Positions 17,121 to 25,310 of a stretch of 64,000 bases of DNA are shown here, piece by piece. Positions within the stretch are counted from its first letter, which is position 1. Each line of letters opens with the position of its first letter. The notes under the pieces are model-generated. The model was given only the letters and a program-made list of their open reading frames with translations, was not told the DNA's origin and made no database searches. Both the position numbers and the translations under genes were made by a program. The stretch is from Scatosoma sp045542595 (GTDB lineage Bacteria; Bacillota; Clostridia; Christensenellales; Borkfalkiaceae), in NCBI GenBank assembly GCA_045542595.1, contig JAZQLI010000041.1, positions 53,143 through 117,142 of the forward strand. The letters run 5' to 3'.

Positions 17121-19049
17121 TTAATTTTTATTTAATAATACCTTGAAAATATCCGCCAAGGACAGTTTCTTATCCTGGGGAAGAGTTGCATTGTTATAAG
17201 CAATAAATTCCACGAACGCGCTCATGAATTTGGAAATATCCGCTTTTAAAGCGTCGGTTAAAAGCGTTTCAGACATTTCATTCGCCGCTCTTGCTTTCAC
17301 GCGGATATCATCGCCAAGATAGCTCATTATCATGCGTTCAATGCCATCTTTCAATTGCTTTTGAGCAGGAGTGAAGCTTTCTTCGATCCCTGCCTTTTGC
17401 TTTTGAGGTACGCTATTATATTTGGTGATTTTATCAATCGTTTCGTTAATCAAGAACATTGCGCGCTCTTCAATCTTTGCGTCGATACGTTGGTTGATGG
17501 AAACTTCGATCGGGTAATCCTTTTCAATATCGCGACGAACTTTATCCATATCCTTTTTGTGCGCCGCTTCTAATCTTCTCTTTACCTTCTGTTCCAACGA
17601 AGGCGTGATCTCTTCCGTGATCTCTTTTTTACGCTGCGTGTCCGTCGTCGACTTATTCGCATAGTTTCTTTCGTACTTATCGTAATAATCGAAAAAGTCT
17701 GCAATCGACTCAATATAACGCTCCGTTGAAAGCAGATCGTATTTTCGCTTATCCCACAACCAATTATCGTCGCCATCCATCTGCGCTTCTAACATCATAT
17801 CGAACAATTCGCGCATTTGTTGTTGAGGGAATTCGAGAATGTAATACGCGATCAAGTTGTTTGCCTTTGCAAGCATAGGCAGGAACGGCGAAGCTTGAAT
17901 CGTCTCTTCGTTGAGAAGTTTTCCGAAATCCTTAATTTGATCGTGCGCTTGATCAAACGCAATAATGTGTCTATCAACAATACTTTCTTTGCCAACCGCG
18001 CGAAGCTCGTCGTAGAAGTTTTGAATCATTTGCAACGCTAAAGTCATGGACGAAACGATTTCTTCGCCCTCTTCTTCGTTTCTTCTATTGGTGTAGGAAT
18101 AGAAGAGAATGAAAATTACGTACAGTGTGTTAAATAATACTGACGAACGGCTGGAATTGAGAATATCTTCTTTACTGATGATCTTAAACTTTTCGGAGAA
18201 ATTGTCGCTGAAGAAATCGGATTTTAAAACATCTTTATAAATTTCCCAAGCCCTATCACCAAGCTTGAAACACAAGGATTGGAATCGGTTGGTAAGCCAA
18301 TATTCCTCTTCGAGCTCGTTTCCGCCCTTCTCGTCGTTTATATAGGCGATAAGCTCGTCGTCTGCTCCCAAATCGGCGTTATTGAAAACGTTATCGTCAA
18401 AGTCGGCGAATGCTTCGATAACCGAATAGGTGAAGAACAGAGAAGGCTCTATGCAACCGTTGGCATATCCCCAGCCAAGAGGCTGATCTTCTGTGCCGAT
18501 TACGTTATCTACAAAGAATTTGATAATATTCTTGATGTTTTTGAAAACTTCCGCGCGTTCTTCTTCCGTAAACTCAATCAACCCCTTTCTATCCGCAAGT
18601 CGCGCCGATGTGAACAAGGAAAGTGCCCACGTCATAGAGCCTAAATAGTTGTTTCCCTTATCCACGAACAACTCGTCGTTCACTTCTGAATCTAAAATGG
18701 GATTGAGATCGTAGCAACCGTCGTTGTTGTTTAAGTATTCAAGAACATAAGCGATTCCTTGCTTTAACTCTTCCTTTTGCTCATTGCTCAAAGCCACGCC
18801 ATAACGACTCGTTAACGAAAATATTGCGTTCAGTCCATAAAGCTGTCCTAAAAGGCCCACTTCTTTGTTGCGAGAGGAAAGATAAAAACCTTTTACCGCG
18901 TTCCCAATCGAATCGGCTCCATCTTTTTTTCTTTCAAGGGAAGCTAAAATCTTTTTTCCGATTTCGCTACGGTCAACGTATAATCTGAACGTTTCGTCCT
19001 GATCTTTGATAAGAAAACGAAACTTTGCGGGCAACTCCTTCATTTTCAT
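17121..19049 (-). CDS. Alpha-helical protein, possible alpha/alpha-toroid, of the six-gene operon
   Basis: I do not recognise the family of this 642-aa protein. Residues ~50-250 contain repeated short helices with Gly turns (GLLGQLYGLNAIFSL, GSMTWALSLFTSARL, LGWGYANGCIEPSLFFTYS) that resemble the alpha/alpha barrels of terpenoid-cyclase-like folds. A long, charged coiled-coil-like region (~475-560) follows. No signal peptide or convincing membrane segment is seen. AAGGAG stands 8 nt before the ATG. Gaps to its neighbours are 26 and 19 nt, so it belongs to the same transcript as the deiminase and the ATPase. Confidence 0.7.
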   Translation of the reverse strand: MKMKELPAKFRFLIKDQDETFRLYVDRSEIGKKILASLERKKDGADSIGNAVKGFYLSSRNKEVGLLGQLYGLNAIFSLTSRYGVALSNEQKEELKQGIAYVLEYLNNNDGCYDLNPILDSEVNDELFVDKGNNYLGSMTWALSLFTSARLADRKGLIEFTEEERAEVFKNIKNIIKFFVDNVIGTEDQPLGWGYANGCIEPSLFFTYSVIEAFADFDDNVFNNADLGADDELIAYINDEKGGNELEEEYWLTNRFQSLCFKLGDRAWEIYKDVLKSDFFSDNFSEKFKIISKEDILNSSRSSVLFNTLYVIFILFYSYTNRRNEEEGEEIVSSMTLALQMIQNFYDELRAVGKESIVDRHIIAFDQAHDQIKDFGKLLNEETIQASPFLPMLAKANNLIAYYILEFPQQQMRELFDMMLEAQMDGDDNWLWDKRKYDLLSTERYIESIADFFDYYDKYERNYANKSTTDTQRKKEITEEITPSLEQKVKRRLEAAHKKDMDKVRRDIEKDYPIEVSINQRIDAKIEERAMFLINETIDKITKYNSVPQKQKAGIEESFTPAQKQLKDGIERMIMSYLGDDIRVKARAANEMSETLLTDALKADISKFMSAFVEFIAYNNATLPQDKKLSLADIFKVLLNKN

Positions 19050-19075
19050 AATTTTTTCTCCTTATATATTGTCTT

Positions 19076-20098
19076 TTAATAATTTCGTGTGATACAATGC
19101 ATTCCGCCACCGCCGAGTACAATTTCTCTTGCAGGGAAAGTCTGCACCTGTTTATCTTTAAAAACTTTTTTAAAAACAGACGTCGCCACCTCGTCGCAAA
19201 CGTCTCCAAAGCTAGGCACGATCACGCCACCATTGACAAAAATAAAATTTATATAACTTGGTTGAATACGCTCGTCCAACACTCGTTCTTTACTGCCTTG
19301 GATCGACTCGATCCCCTCGCAATCTTCTTGCGTCCTTTGAATGATGGCGGGCAAGGGCACCTTTACAATTTCAAATTTCTCTCCATTTGCACCCGTTGCG
19401 TTTGCTAACGTTTGATAAGCTTTATGAACTACTTCGTATTGAGGATTTTTTACGTCGTCCGTCCAGGCTAACAACAACGTTTTTTCGTCGGCAAATGCGC
19501 ACAGGTTATCAATGTGCCCTCCCGTTTCGTCAAAAACAAGACCTTCATCGATAAAAACCACTTTTTTTATACCAAGCGCTTCTTTCAGGATTTGTTCCGC
19601 TTCCACTTCCGATACGCCAAGATTGCGATTTCCATTGCATATCGTGTTTTTAATGGCGACCAACGTACCGTTACCATTGGAAAGCAAATTGCCACCTTCT
19701 AAAACTAAATTCGCGCGCTTTAAGTCGCTTTGCAGGATTTCACGCATTTGCTCGGGTACCGTTTGATCTAAAGACCAGTCTTTATATAGCCCCTCTTCGC
19801 CGCCCCATGCGTTAAAGTCAAATGCCACTAAGCCGTCATCACAAGGAATCGCACCTGTATCTCGAATCCAAATATCGTCGTATTGCATTTGCTTGCACAC
19901 GGTTTTTTTCAGCCTTGTTTGAACGGCGTCGAAGTCGACTTCAGGAGAAATTCCTAAAACAACCGTTTCGTATTTAGCAATTACTTCACATAAAGCCCTT
20001 ACCGTTTCCGCTATCGGTTGCGCTCTGCGCCTCCACACATCAAAACGAGTTGGATATAATAAAAATGTGCCACTATGCGTATCGAAATCCGCTTTCAT
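19076..20098 (-). CDS. aguA: Agmatine deiminase
   Basis: The 340-aa enzyme hydrolyses agmatine to N-carbamoylputrescine and ammonia. Family signatures are all present: DDIWIRDTGAIP (~95-106), LEGGNLLSNGNGT, the catalytic Asp/His stretch ETGGHIDNLCAF, and GGGGMHCITRN with catalytic Cys335. The length is typical of the guanidine-modifying (PAD-type) family. It is the first gene of the six-gene operon; no N-carbamoylputrescine amidase follows, which is unusual for a catabolic agmatine pathway. A related guanidino-compound substrate cannot be excluded. Confidence 0.9.
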   Translation of the reverse strand: MKADFDTHSGTFLLYPTRFDVWRRRAQPIAETVRALCEVIAKYETVVLGISPEVDFDAVQTRLKKTVCKQMQYDDIWIRDTGAIPCDDGLVAFDFNAWGGEEGLYKDWSLDQTVPEQMREILQSDLKRANLVLEGGNLLSNGNGTLVAIKNTICNGNRNLGVSEVEAEQILKEALGIKKVVFIDEGLVFDETGGHIDNLCAFADEKTLLLAWTDDVKNPQYEVVHKAYQTLANATGANGEKFEIVKVPLPAIIQRTQEDCEGIESIQGSKERVLDERIQPSYINFIFVNGGVIVPSFGDVCDEVATSVFKKVFKDKQVQTFPAREIVLGGGGMHCITRNY

Positions 20099-20185
20099 CG
20101 CCGTTAATCAGTTCCTTAATCGCCTTTTTTATTATTTTTCTTTTTGCAGTATAAAAAATATTAAAGATTTTTATATCTCCTATTT

Positions 20186-20215
20186 ATCATAACATATTTT
20201 TACATTTTTCGTCAA
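20186..20215 (-). promoter_or_regulatory. Promoter of the six-gene operon
   Basis: TTGACG (20210-20215) and TATGAT (20186-20191) are separated by 18 bp. It gives a leader of about 80 nt before aguA. No further promoter is obvious within the operon. Confidence 0.75.
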
Positions 20216-20268
20216 GGATTTTAACATCTATTTTTGAGTAAACATTTTTATGTTTATGGTAAGATTAT

Positions 20269-20298
20269 ATGCGAAAGGAAAATTATCCGTTGCCGTAA
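20269..20298 (+). pseudogene. 3'-end relic of an integrase gene
   Basis: The frame encodes MRKENYPLP then TAA. The intact integrase at 34329-35579 ends MQKVQFPLP then TAA. The following ~115 bp, including a hairpin and the tRNA-Tyr fragment, also match the sequence downstream of the intact integrase. This is the tail of the integrase that once belonged to the unit at 11413-20439. Confidence 0.75.
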
Positions 20299-20370
20299 AA
20301 AAGCAATTTTACAACCCAAAGGTTAAGTTTGTTGCAAAATTGAGCAAATATTTATACAAAAATACAAAGA

Positions 20371-20415
20371 AAAACACGACTTTATGTGTTAATTCTTGCA
20401 TAAAAGTCGTGTTTT
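20371..20415 (+). terminator. Hairpin terminator at the old integrase end
   Basis: AAAACACGACTTTATG pairs imperfectly with CATAAAAGTCGTGTTTT at the end of the interval. It is a near-copy of the hairpin at 35661-35706 and probably separated the integrase from tRNA-Tyr. Confidence 0.7.
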
Positions 20416-20439
20416 GGTGGGCAGAGGTGGATTCGAACC
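20415..20439 (-). repeat. att-like copy of the tRNA-Tyr 3' end (middle)
   Basis: 25 bp identical to 35707-35731 and 11413-11437. It separates the six-gene unit from the 15-kb mobilizable element and would be the left att of the latter. Confidence 0.88.
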
Positions 20440-20483
20440 TAGAACCCGATTGCGGAATCCCTTATAAATAAAGGCTTTCAGCG

Positions 20484-20811
20484 TTTACAACCCACCAACA
20501 ACCCAAGAAAATCGAGCTGATTTTATACCGTTTTTGAACTGTTTTCTTCTCTATGTAAAAAAGTTATCCGTCTTTTGCAGGCGGATAACTTTTTCTTTCC
20601 TTGATTTTTTTATAAAATATATTTAGCGCAACCCAAATCACACGCCAAATTACACACCGAATTTTTTCTTTGTTTTTCTTTATCTTTCTTCGCCTATCTT
20701 TAGCTTTCGTATTTTATATCATTGTTGCCAAATATTTATCCCACCTCGCAGGTGGATAACTTTTTTAGCCATAAACAACAACCCAATTTACACACCAAAC
20801 GCACACCATTT
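20484..20811. other. Element end with repeated arm-type-like sites and terminators
   Basis: ACAACCCA-type repeats occur at 20486-20505 and 20764-20771, a related GCAACCCA and two (T)TACACACC repeats occur within 20632-20785, and further ACAACCCA copies lie beside the intact integrase (35590-35610). Such short direct repeats on both sides of an att site are typical of integrase arm-binding sites. Terminator-like hairpins are at 20557-20595 and about 20738-20770. I see no gene here. Confidence 0.55.
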
Positions 20812-21816
20812 TTATTTAATGCGTTTTTGAATATCTTCCACCGACGGCAACTGTTGACTTAATTCTTCGGGCAATACACTACTGATTTTATACTCGCTGA
20901 TGCCCATAGGCTTACTCATATCTTTGAGTGAATATTCCGCCACCAGATTATTTTTGTTCTTGCACAAAAGCAACCCAATGGTCGGATTGTCCGTATCCTT
21001 TTTAAGCTGTGCATCTACCGCCGAGAGATAGAAATTAAGTTGTCCTGCATATTCGGGCTTAAAATCGCCCGTTTTGAGTTCAATTACCACGTAGCAACGG
21101 AGATTAAGATTATAGAAAAGCAAATCGATATAGAAATCGTCGCTGCCAACGTTCAAGTGATATTGATTACCGAGAAAGGCAAACCCCGTGCCGAGTTCTA
21201 AAAGCAACGCCGTTACGTCTTTCACGAGCGCATTTTCTATATCGCGTTCGACCATATCTTCTTTGAACGGAATAAAGTCAAACACGTAAGGGTCTTTCAT
21301 TGTTTGCATGGCAAGTTCACTTTGCGGAGCAGGCAACAAACTTTCAAAGTTGGAAATCTTTTGCGCAATAGCTTGTCTTTCATATAATCCACTTTCAATT
21401 TGATGCACGAGAACGTTCCGCGACCAACCGTTTTCTTGCGTTTTCTCAATATACCATTTTCGAACGGCAAAGTCTGAAAATTTATCAAGAAGAACGATAT
21501 TATGTCCCCAAGGAATTTGTGCAACAGCCCGTTGCACAAATTCTTCGTTGGGATATTCTGCGGCGAATTTCGCCATATATTTAAGGTTTCTAACCGAATA
21601 ACCCGTACTATTTGGATATGCGATTTTTATATCCCTTGCAAGATTGTCAATAAACTTATTTCCCCACGATTTATGCTCGTTAATAATCTTCCCAATATGA
21701 TAATAAAGAAGTGTAAGTTCTTTATTCACCTGTAACGCGGCATTATATTGCGCCTTAGATATTTCCGTTTTTATCGATTCTATGACAGACAAATATTGAT
21801 TATCGTTTATTAGCAT
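20812..21816 (-). CDS. DUF1016 (YhcG-like) PD-(D/E)xK nuclease
   Basis: The 334-aa protein has an N-terminal helical DUF1016 domain (residues ~5-150, with TLLYYHIGKIINE and GYSVRNLKYMAKFA) and a C-terminal PD-(D/E)xK nuclease domain. In the latter, DFYIDLLFYN supplies the Asp and VVIELKTG the E-x-K motif. Family members are common in mobile elements and are thought to act in DNA recombination or phage defence. Its own promoter reads TTGACA-17-TATAAT. A 30-bp relic of a second copy lies at 11597-11626, so the gene is a standard end-piece of this element family. Confidence 0.9.
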   Translation of the reverse strand: MLINDNQYLSVIESIKTEISKAQYNAALQVNKELTLLYYHIGKIINEHKSWGNKFIDNLARDIKIAYPNSTGYSVRNLKYMAKFAAEYPNEEFVQRAVAQIPWGHNIVLLDKFSDFAVRKWYIEKTQENGWSRNVLVHQIESGLYERQAIAQKISNFESLLPAPQSELAMQTMKDPYVFDFIPFKEDMVERDIENALVKDVTALLLELGTGFAFLGNQYHLNVGSDDFYIDLLFYNLNLRCYVVIELKTGDFKPEYAGQLNFYLSAVDAQLKKDTDNPTIGLLLCKNKNNLVAEYSLKDMSKPMGISEYKISSVLPEELSQQLPSVEDIQKRIK

Positions 21817-21835
21817 AATCCACCTCTATGAAATT

Positions 21836-21864
21836 ATTATATCAATTTCTTCGTCTTTTGTCAA
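21836..21864 (-). promoter_or_regulatory. Promoter of the DUF1016 nuclease gene
   Basis: TTGACA (21859-21864), 17 bp, TATAAT (21836-21841), directly upstream of a GAGGTGG ribosome binding site. Confidence 0.82.
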
Positions 21865-21868
21865 TGAT

Positions 21869-21897
21869 AAAACCGAGCCTATAAAAAACTCGGTTTT
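21869..21897 (-). terminator. Terminator of the HAD hydrolase gene
   Basis: AAAACCGAG pairs with CTCGGTTTT across an 11-nt loop, just after the HAD stop codon. Confidence 0.7.
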
Positions 21898-21909
21898 AGC
21901 TATATATAA

Positions 21910-23049
21910 TTATTCTTTTTTTGCTTGGTTTTTCTTTATTTTTTGTTCTTTTTTATCAAAGAGTTCTTTTAACTCTGCTTCCTTTGTTTGAATATAAACC
22001 TCAATTTCTCGCTTGCCGCCAACTTCAGAAAAATGTTCGTCAAGATTCTTTTTCATCTTTCGGATTATTTTTCGTGCTTGTTTTTTAATAGAACTCAATC
22101 CGTTTTCGTCAATGTCATCATTTGTTAAATAATCTTGAGTATATTCAATAAATTCATCAATCTCATTCAACTCATCCACAAAAGAATCTTGAACACTATT
22201 ATAATTGCTTAAATAATAATCAGCTCTTACTTTTTCTAAGACGGATTCTACAATATTTTCAATTTTACTACCTTCGGAATAATCGGCAGGCATAAGAAAA
22301 TCTATTCGTTCCTGCTTTAACAACCTCTTCACTCTATCTAAATTGCATTTTTCAGGATTATACACACCAATAGATGTTCCCCCACCTTGTTTGACTATTT
22401 TCATAGCAGGAATATCCGTTTCACTATCACCAATATAAATAAAGCGCTTCAGCGGAATTCTTCGTTCTTTATGGGGGATGTAATCATTGATACTGTCTTC
22501 ATCACTTAAATCCAAACAATCCTTACTAATACGGAATAAATACTGTGTCTTTGACGTGTAATTAACCACTTGACAAGGCCAACGAGGTATACCATACTGA
22601 TTATAATAAAATTCCGAAGCATATATTTGCGTAAAATATTTCGCTATGGAAGTTCCCTCAACAATTTCTTTCAACCCAGCTGAAATAATATAATGCTCTA
22701 CATTTATTTTCAATTTTTCAGCAATAGCATTAATCCTGTCAAACCAAGTTTCTACTCCGTTAAATAATTCTATACTTTTGCCCAACTCATTGAAATCTTC
22801 GCGACTAATTCTTATCTTTTCTCCTGCTTTATCAACTATAACTTTCATATAGGCAAGAATTTTATCCATACCATTATCTTTTGCCATAGTATTTGATTCT
22901 TTCCAAAAACTCTTTGCCTTACATTTCAATTTGGGAATCAATCCAAATTCCTGCATGTCCTTGGGCGATAAAGTTTTATCAAAATCATAACAAATGGCAA
23001 CAATAGGCCAATCGTTATCGTAAACTTTTCCTTCTTTAACCTTCTTCAT
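21910..23049 (-). CDS. HAD-superfamily hydrolase with charged C-terminal tail
   Basis: This is a 379-aa haloacid-dehalogenase-type phosphatase. Motif I is CYDFDKTLS (~17-25) with the nucleophile Asp and the acid/base Asp, motif II is IISAGL, and motif IV is GDSETDIPA. A large cap region separates motifs I and II. The last ~90 residues are Lys/Glu-rich and likely coiled coil, which is not usual for simple phosphatases. The substrate is unknown. AAGGAG precedes the start. Relatives in mobile islands suggest nucleotide or phospho-end processing, but this is a guess. Confidence 0.82.
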   Translation of the reverse strand: MKKVKEGKVYDNDWPIVAICYDFDKTLSPKDMQEFGLIPKLKCKAKSFWKESNTMAKDNGMDKILAYMKVIVDKAGEKIRISREDFNELGKSIELFNGVETWFDRINAIAEKLKINVEHYIISAGLKEIVEGTSIAKYFTQIYASEFYYNQYGIPRWPCQVVNYTSKTQYLFRISKDCLDLSDEDSINDYIPHKERRIPLKRFIYIGDSETDIPAMKIVKQGGGTSIGVYNPEKCNLDRVKRLLKQERIDFLMPADYSEGSKIENIVESVLEKVRADYYLSNYNSVQDSFVDELNEIDEFIEYTQDYLTNDDIDENGLSSIKKQARKIIRKMKKNLDEHFSEVGGKREIEVYIQTKEAELKELFDKKEQKIKKNQAKKE

Positions 23050-23107
23050 TTTTGCTCCTTATCATTTGATATTACAATATATATATTTGCACTGAAAATT
23101 TAACCAT

Positions 23108-23329
23108 TTATTTTTCATAAGCAAATCTTACATTACGCATAATATAAGAATTTAAGCCACAGCCATTGCGTGCCAAAATCTTCATTTGCTTAACATGGTA
23201 TTGCCCTGCCGACGTGTATGAATATCTATATGTCTTAGGGGTTCCAAAAAAGCAAACATCAATATAAGTATTACCAATTTCATAACATTCAACATTTGAA
23301 TTACCGTTGCGATTAAGATATTTTTGCAT
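23108..23329 (-). CDS. Small KTSC-like protein
   Basis: The 73-aa protein contains TPKTYRYSYTSAGQYHV and GLNSYIMRNVRFAY, resembling KTSC domains (short proteins with a Y-x-Y strand and a C-terminal N-x-x-I-R). An upstream in-frame ATG would lengthen it by 23 residues, but AAGGATAA just before 23329 favours the shorter form. KTSC proteins are often linked to nucleic-acid-processing genes; their function is unclear. Confidence 0.6.
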   Translation of the reverse strand: MQKYLNRNGNSNVECYEIGNTYIDVCFFGTPKTYRYSYTSAGQYHVKQMKILARNGCGLNSYIMRNVRFAYEK

Positions 23330-23438
23330 TATGTTATCCTTCTTATTTATAAATCTTCTTAAATTATTATATACCCCAAATATTTCCAAATTAAACAATT
23401 TTTCGACATATATCTATCCTTTTTATCTCATAATGCTT

Positions 23439-23467
23439 GAAGCCGAGCTTATCAAAAGCTCGGCTTC
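23439..23467 (-). terminator. Terminator of the DnaQ/ABC-like gene pair
   Basis: A 12-bp perfect stem, GAAGCCGAGCTT with AAGCTCGGCTTC, and a 5-nt loop just after the stop codon at 23480. Confidence 0.75.
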
Positions 23468-23479
23468 GCAAAATTCGTA

Positions 23480-24412
23480 TCATTCTATATCCACCGCAAC
23501 TACTTTGTCGCAATATTTTTCTATGGTTTCATCGTGCGAAGTTAGAAAAATAAACACTTGTCTTTCCGTTTTTCTAAGTTCTTCAAACAAAAAAGAGTTA
23601 TCTTTGCCTTTATCTAACACCTCAAAAAAATCCTCGATAAATATCGGTAAATCGCCGTCGCGGCCTATATCCGCACAAAGCCATTTGATAAGATTGAGTG
23701 TAGTGAGCCAATATAAAAATACGATACGTGCGTACTCGTCTTCGCTAAAATATTCTTCCACTTCTTTAGATAACATATCGTATCTATCTTGAAACATTAG
23801 CTCGCCTTTTCGATTGATTGTAAGCGGTTGTCCTTCAATAAACGGTATACCTTCAAATTCCGCAAGGTATTTTGGCGCTCTTTCTTTTAATATTTCCCAT
23901 TCTTCCGCTAAAAGCCTACCCGAATCACTAAACTCCGAGTTAATACTACTCACCACTTCCTCCATCGCGTTACTAATCGCCCCGCTTGATTTGCAGTATT
24001 CCACCATATCTCGCGGATATAAAAATTCGCGATAATCCATTCTCACCATCCATTGCATTTCTTTGATTAAATCTTCTTCAAAAAAGCACGTTTCTTCCGC
24101 ATCGTATTTTTTCCCTATCATTTTCTTGCCTTGATACGTCGTTTCCAACAATTCATTTTTCTCTTTTAAGGAAATAAGAAAATTTTTCTTATATTTTTCG
24201 CATAAGCATTGTATTTCGCCGTACCCATACAGCCCACAAATCGTATTTAAAAAAAGACTTTCCATTACATCTAAAACGTGGCTACCAAACGGTAGTTCGT
24301 CTTCGTCTTTATATTTTTCTATTACGCAAATGATATTATCCGTATCTGAAAACTCTACATCCAAATTTTTTATACGAAACACGTCGTTTATTTTCAAGTT
24401 CTTAATTCTCAT
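23480..24412 (-). CDS. Degenerate ABC/SMC-like ATPase
   Basis: The 310-aa protein has the C-terminal half of an ABC-type ATPase: Walker B LPIFIEDFFEVLDKG (~253-267) and switch His FLTSHDE (~292-298). The N-terminal strand VIEKYKDEDELPFGSH stands where a GxxGxGKS loop would be, so the Walker A is lost. It starts MRIKNLKINDVFRIKNLDVEF, like RecF/SMC-type heads. It overlaps the DnaQ-type gene by ATGA, so the two proteins are probably made together. ATP hydrolysis by this protein alone is unlikely; it may be a structural partner. Confidence 0.7.
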   Translation of the reverse strand: MRIKNLKINDVFRIKNLDVEFSDTDNIICVIEKYKDEDELPFGSHVLDVMESLFLNTICGLYGYGEIQCLCEKYKKNFLISLKEKNELLETTYQGKKMIGKKYDAEETCFFEEDLIKEMQWMVRMDYREFLYPRDMVEYCKSSGAISNAMEEVVSSINSEFSDSGRLLAEEWEILKERAPKYLAEFEGIPFIEGQPLTINRKGELMFQDRYDMLSKEVEEYFSEDEYARIVFLYWLTTLNLIKWLCADIGRDGDLPIFIEDFFEVLDKGKDNSFLFEELRKTERQVFIFLTSHDETIEKYCDKVVAVDIE

Positions 24413-25242
24413 TTGACTATTCCCTGTATCTTTTTATGATTTACTTTCTTTTCAATTCTTGGACCTTGGCAAGTGATTACTCCGTCTAATATAAGCGTAT
24501 CCAACACCAAACTTGCGAGCGGATAACTCATTTTCATTTCCCGTTGTATCATAACAAGCGTTATCGCCTCTTTGTCTAAAAGCCACTCTAACGTTTTTTT
24601 ATAAACACTTGGCGTGATTTCTCTTAACCACTTGCCTTTATCCTTATAAAGCAAACATTTTTCTTGACATTTTTTGCAGTGCTTTTCAAACCAACTATTT
24701 CTCTTTTGCTCTTGTTTCTCTTGCAAATCGGTTAGTTTCAAAAATATTTTTGCCGTAACCAATGCGTCGTTTAACGCTCTATGCCCTTTGAATTTTAACT
24801 TAAAATGCTCCGCTACCGTCGAAAGCCTATAATTTATAAGTTTATTTCTCAAAAGTTGTCTGGACATAGCAAGCGTGTCCGCATACGCTTGTTTGAAGGA
24901 TATTTTGCATTTTGCCCCGTAATAATTCAAAAATCCTAAATCAAACGAAACGTTATGCCCTACAAGTTCGCTTTTTTCGCAAAATTTATGTAAATCACAC
25001 AAGACTTGTTTAACGTTTGGTGCGCTTGCTAAATCTTCGTTTGTAATTCCCGTGATCGTTATGATTTCTTGGGGCAAAGGTATAGGGCAGGCACAAAACG
25101 AACTGAATTTTTCCGTGATTTTTCCCTTTTCAATTTTCACCGCGCCCACTTCGATAATATGATTTACGTCGCCTATGTCGGGATTGCTATTCAGTCCCGT
25201 AGTTTCAATGTCAATAACGACAAACGATTTATCTTTTTGCAT
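24409..25242 (-). CDS. DnaQ-type 3'-5' exonuclease with winged-helix tail
   Basis: A DEDDh exonuclease of 277 aa. ExoI is VVIDIETTGL (~9-18), ExoII GHNVSFDLGFL, and ExoIII HRALNDALVTAK with catalytic His and Asp. Residues ~185-200 carry HCKKCQEKC, a possible metal site. The C-terminal ~70 residues (ITLVMIQREMKMSYPLASLV) resemble an FtsK-gamma-like winged helix that could bind DNA. It lies behind one of the four palindrome-plus-TATACT promoters. It may trim DNA ends together with the degenerate ABC ATPase encoded downstream. Confidence 0.88.
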   Translation of the reverse strand: MQKDKSFVVIDIETTGLNSNPDIGDVNHIIEVGAVKIEKGKITEKFSSFCACPIPLPQEIITITGITNEDLASAPNVKQVLCDLHKFCEKSELVGHNVSFDLGFLNYYGAKCKISFKQAYADTLAMSRQLLRNKLINYRLSTVAEHFKLKFKGHRALNDALVTAKIFLKLTDLQEKQEQKRNSWFEKHCKKCQEKCLLYKDKGKWLREITPSVYKKTLEWLLDKEAITLVMIQREMKMSYPLASLVLDTLILDGVITCQGPRIEKKVNHKKIQGIVK

Positions 25243-25275
25243 AAAAATGCTCTCCTTGAATTTTTCTTCAAGGAG

Positions 25276-25310
25276 AGTATATCATATTCGTTGTACCGAA
25301 AAAAGGACTT
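25276..25310 (-). promoter_or_regulatory. Promoter and palindromic operator of the DnaQ-type gene (WYL site C)
   Basis: The -10 box TATACT is at 25276-25281. The palindrome TTGTACCGAAAAAAGGACTT is at 25291-25310, 9 bp upstream of it; the right arm is imperfect. Three other promoters in the element have the same layout. Confidence 0.65.

Larger units (their letters stand above)
11413..20439. mobile_element. Cargo unit bounded by two tRNA-Tyr 3'-end repeats
   Basis: The unit is flanked by identical 25-bp copies of the tRNA-Tyr 3' end (11413-11437 and 20415-20439). Its left end repeats the left end of the neighbouring element: att, terminator, DUF1016 3' end. Its right end keeps only the last codons of an integrase. 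The single operon inside is therefore cargo of a decayed integrative element that has lost its integrase and relaxase. Confidence 0.75.

Noticed and set aside
25250..25277. 11-bp stem covering the ribosome binding site of the DnaQ-type gene, considered as a translational switch
   Set aside because: The predicted transcription start lies within the left arm, so only about half of the stem would be in the mRNA.
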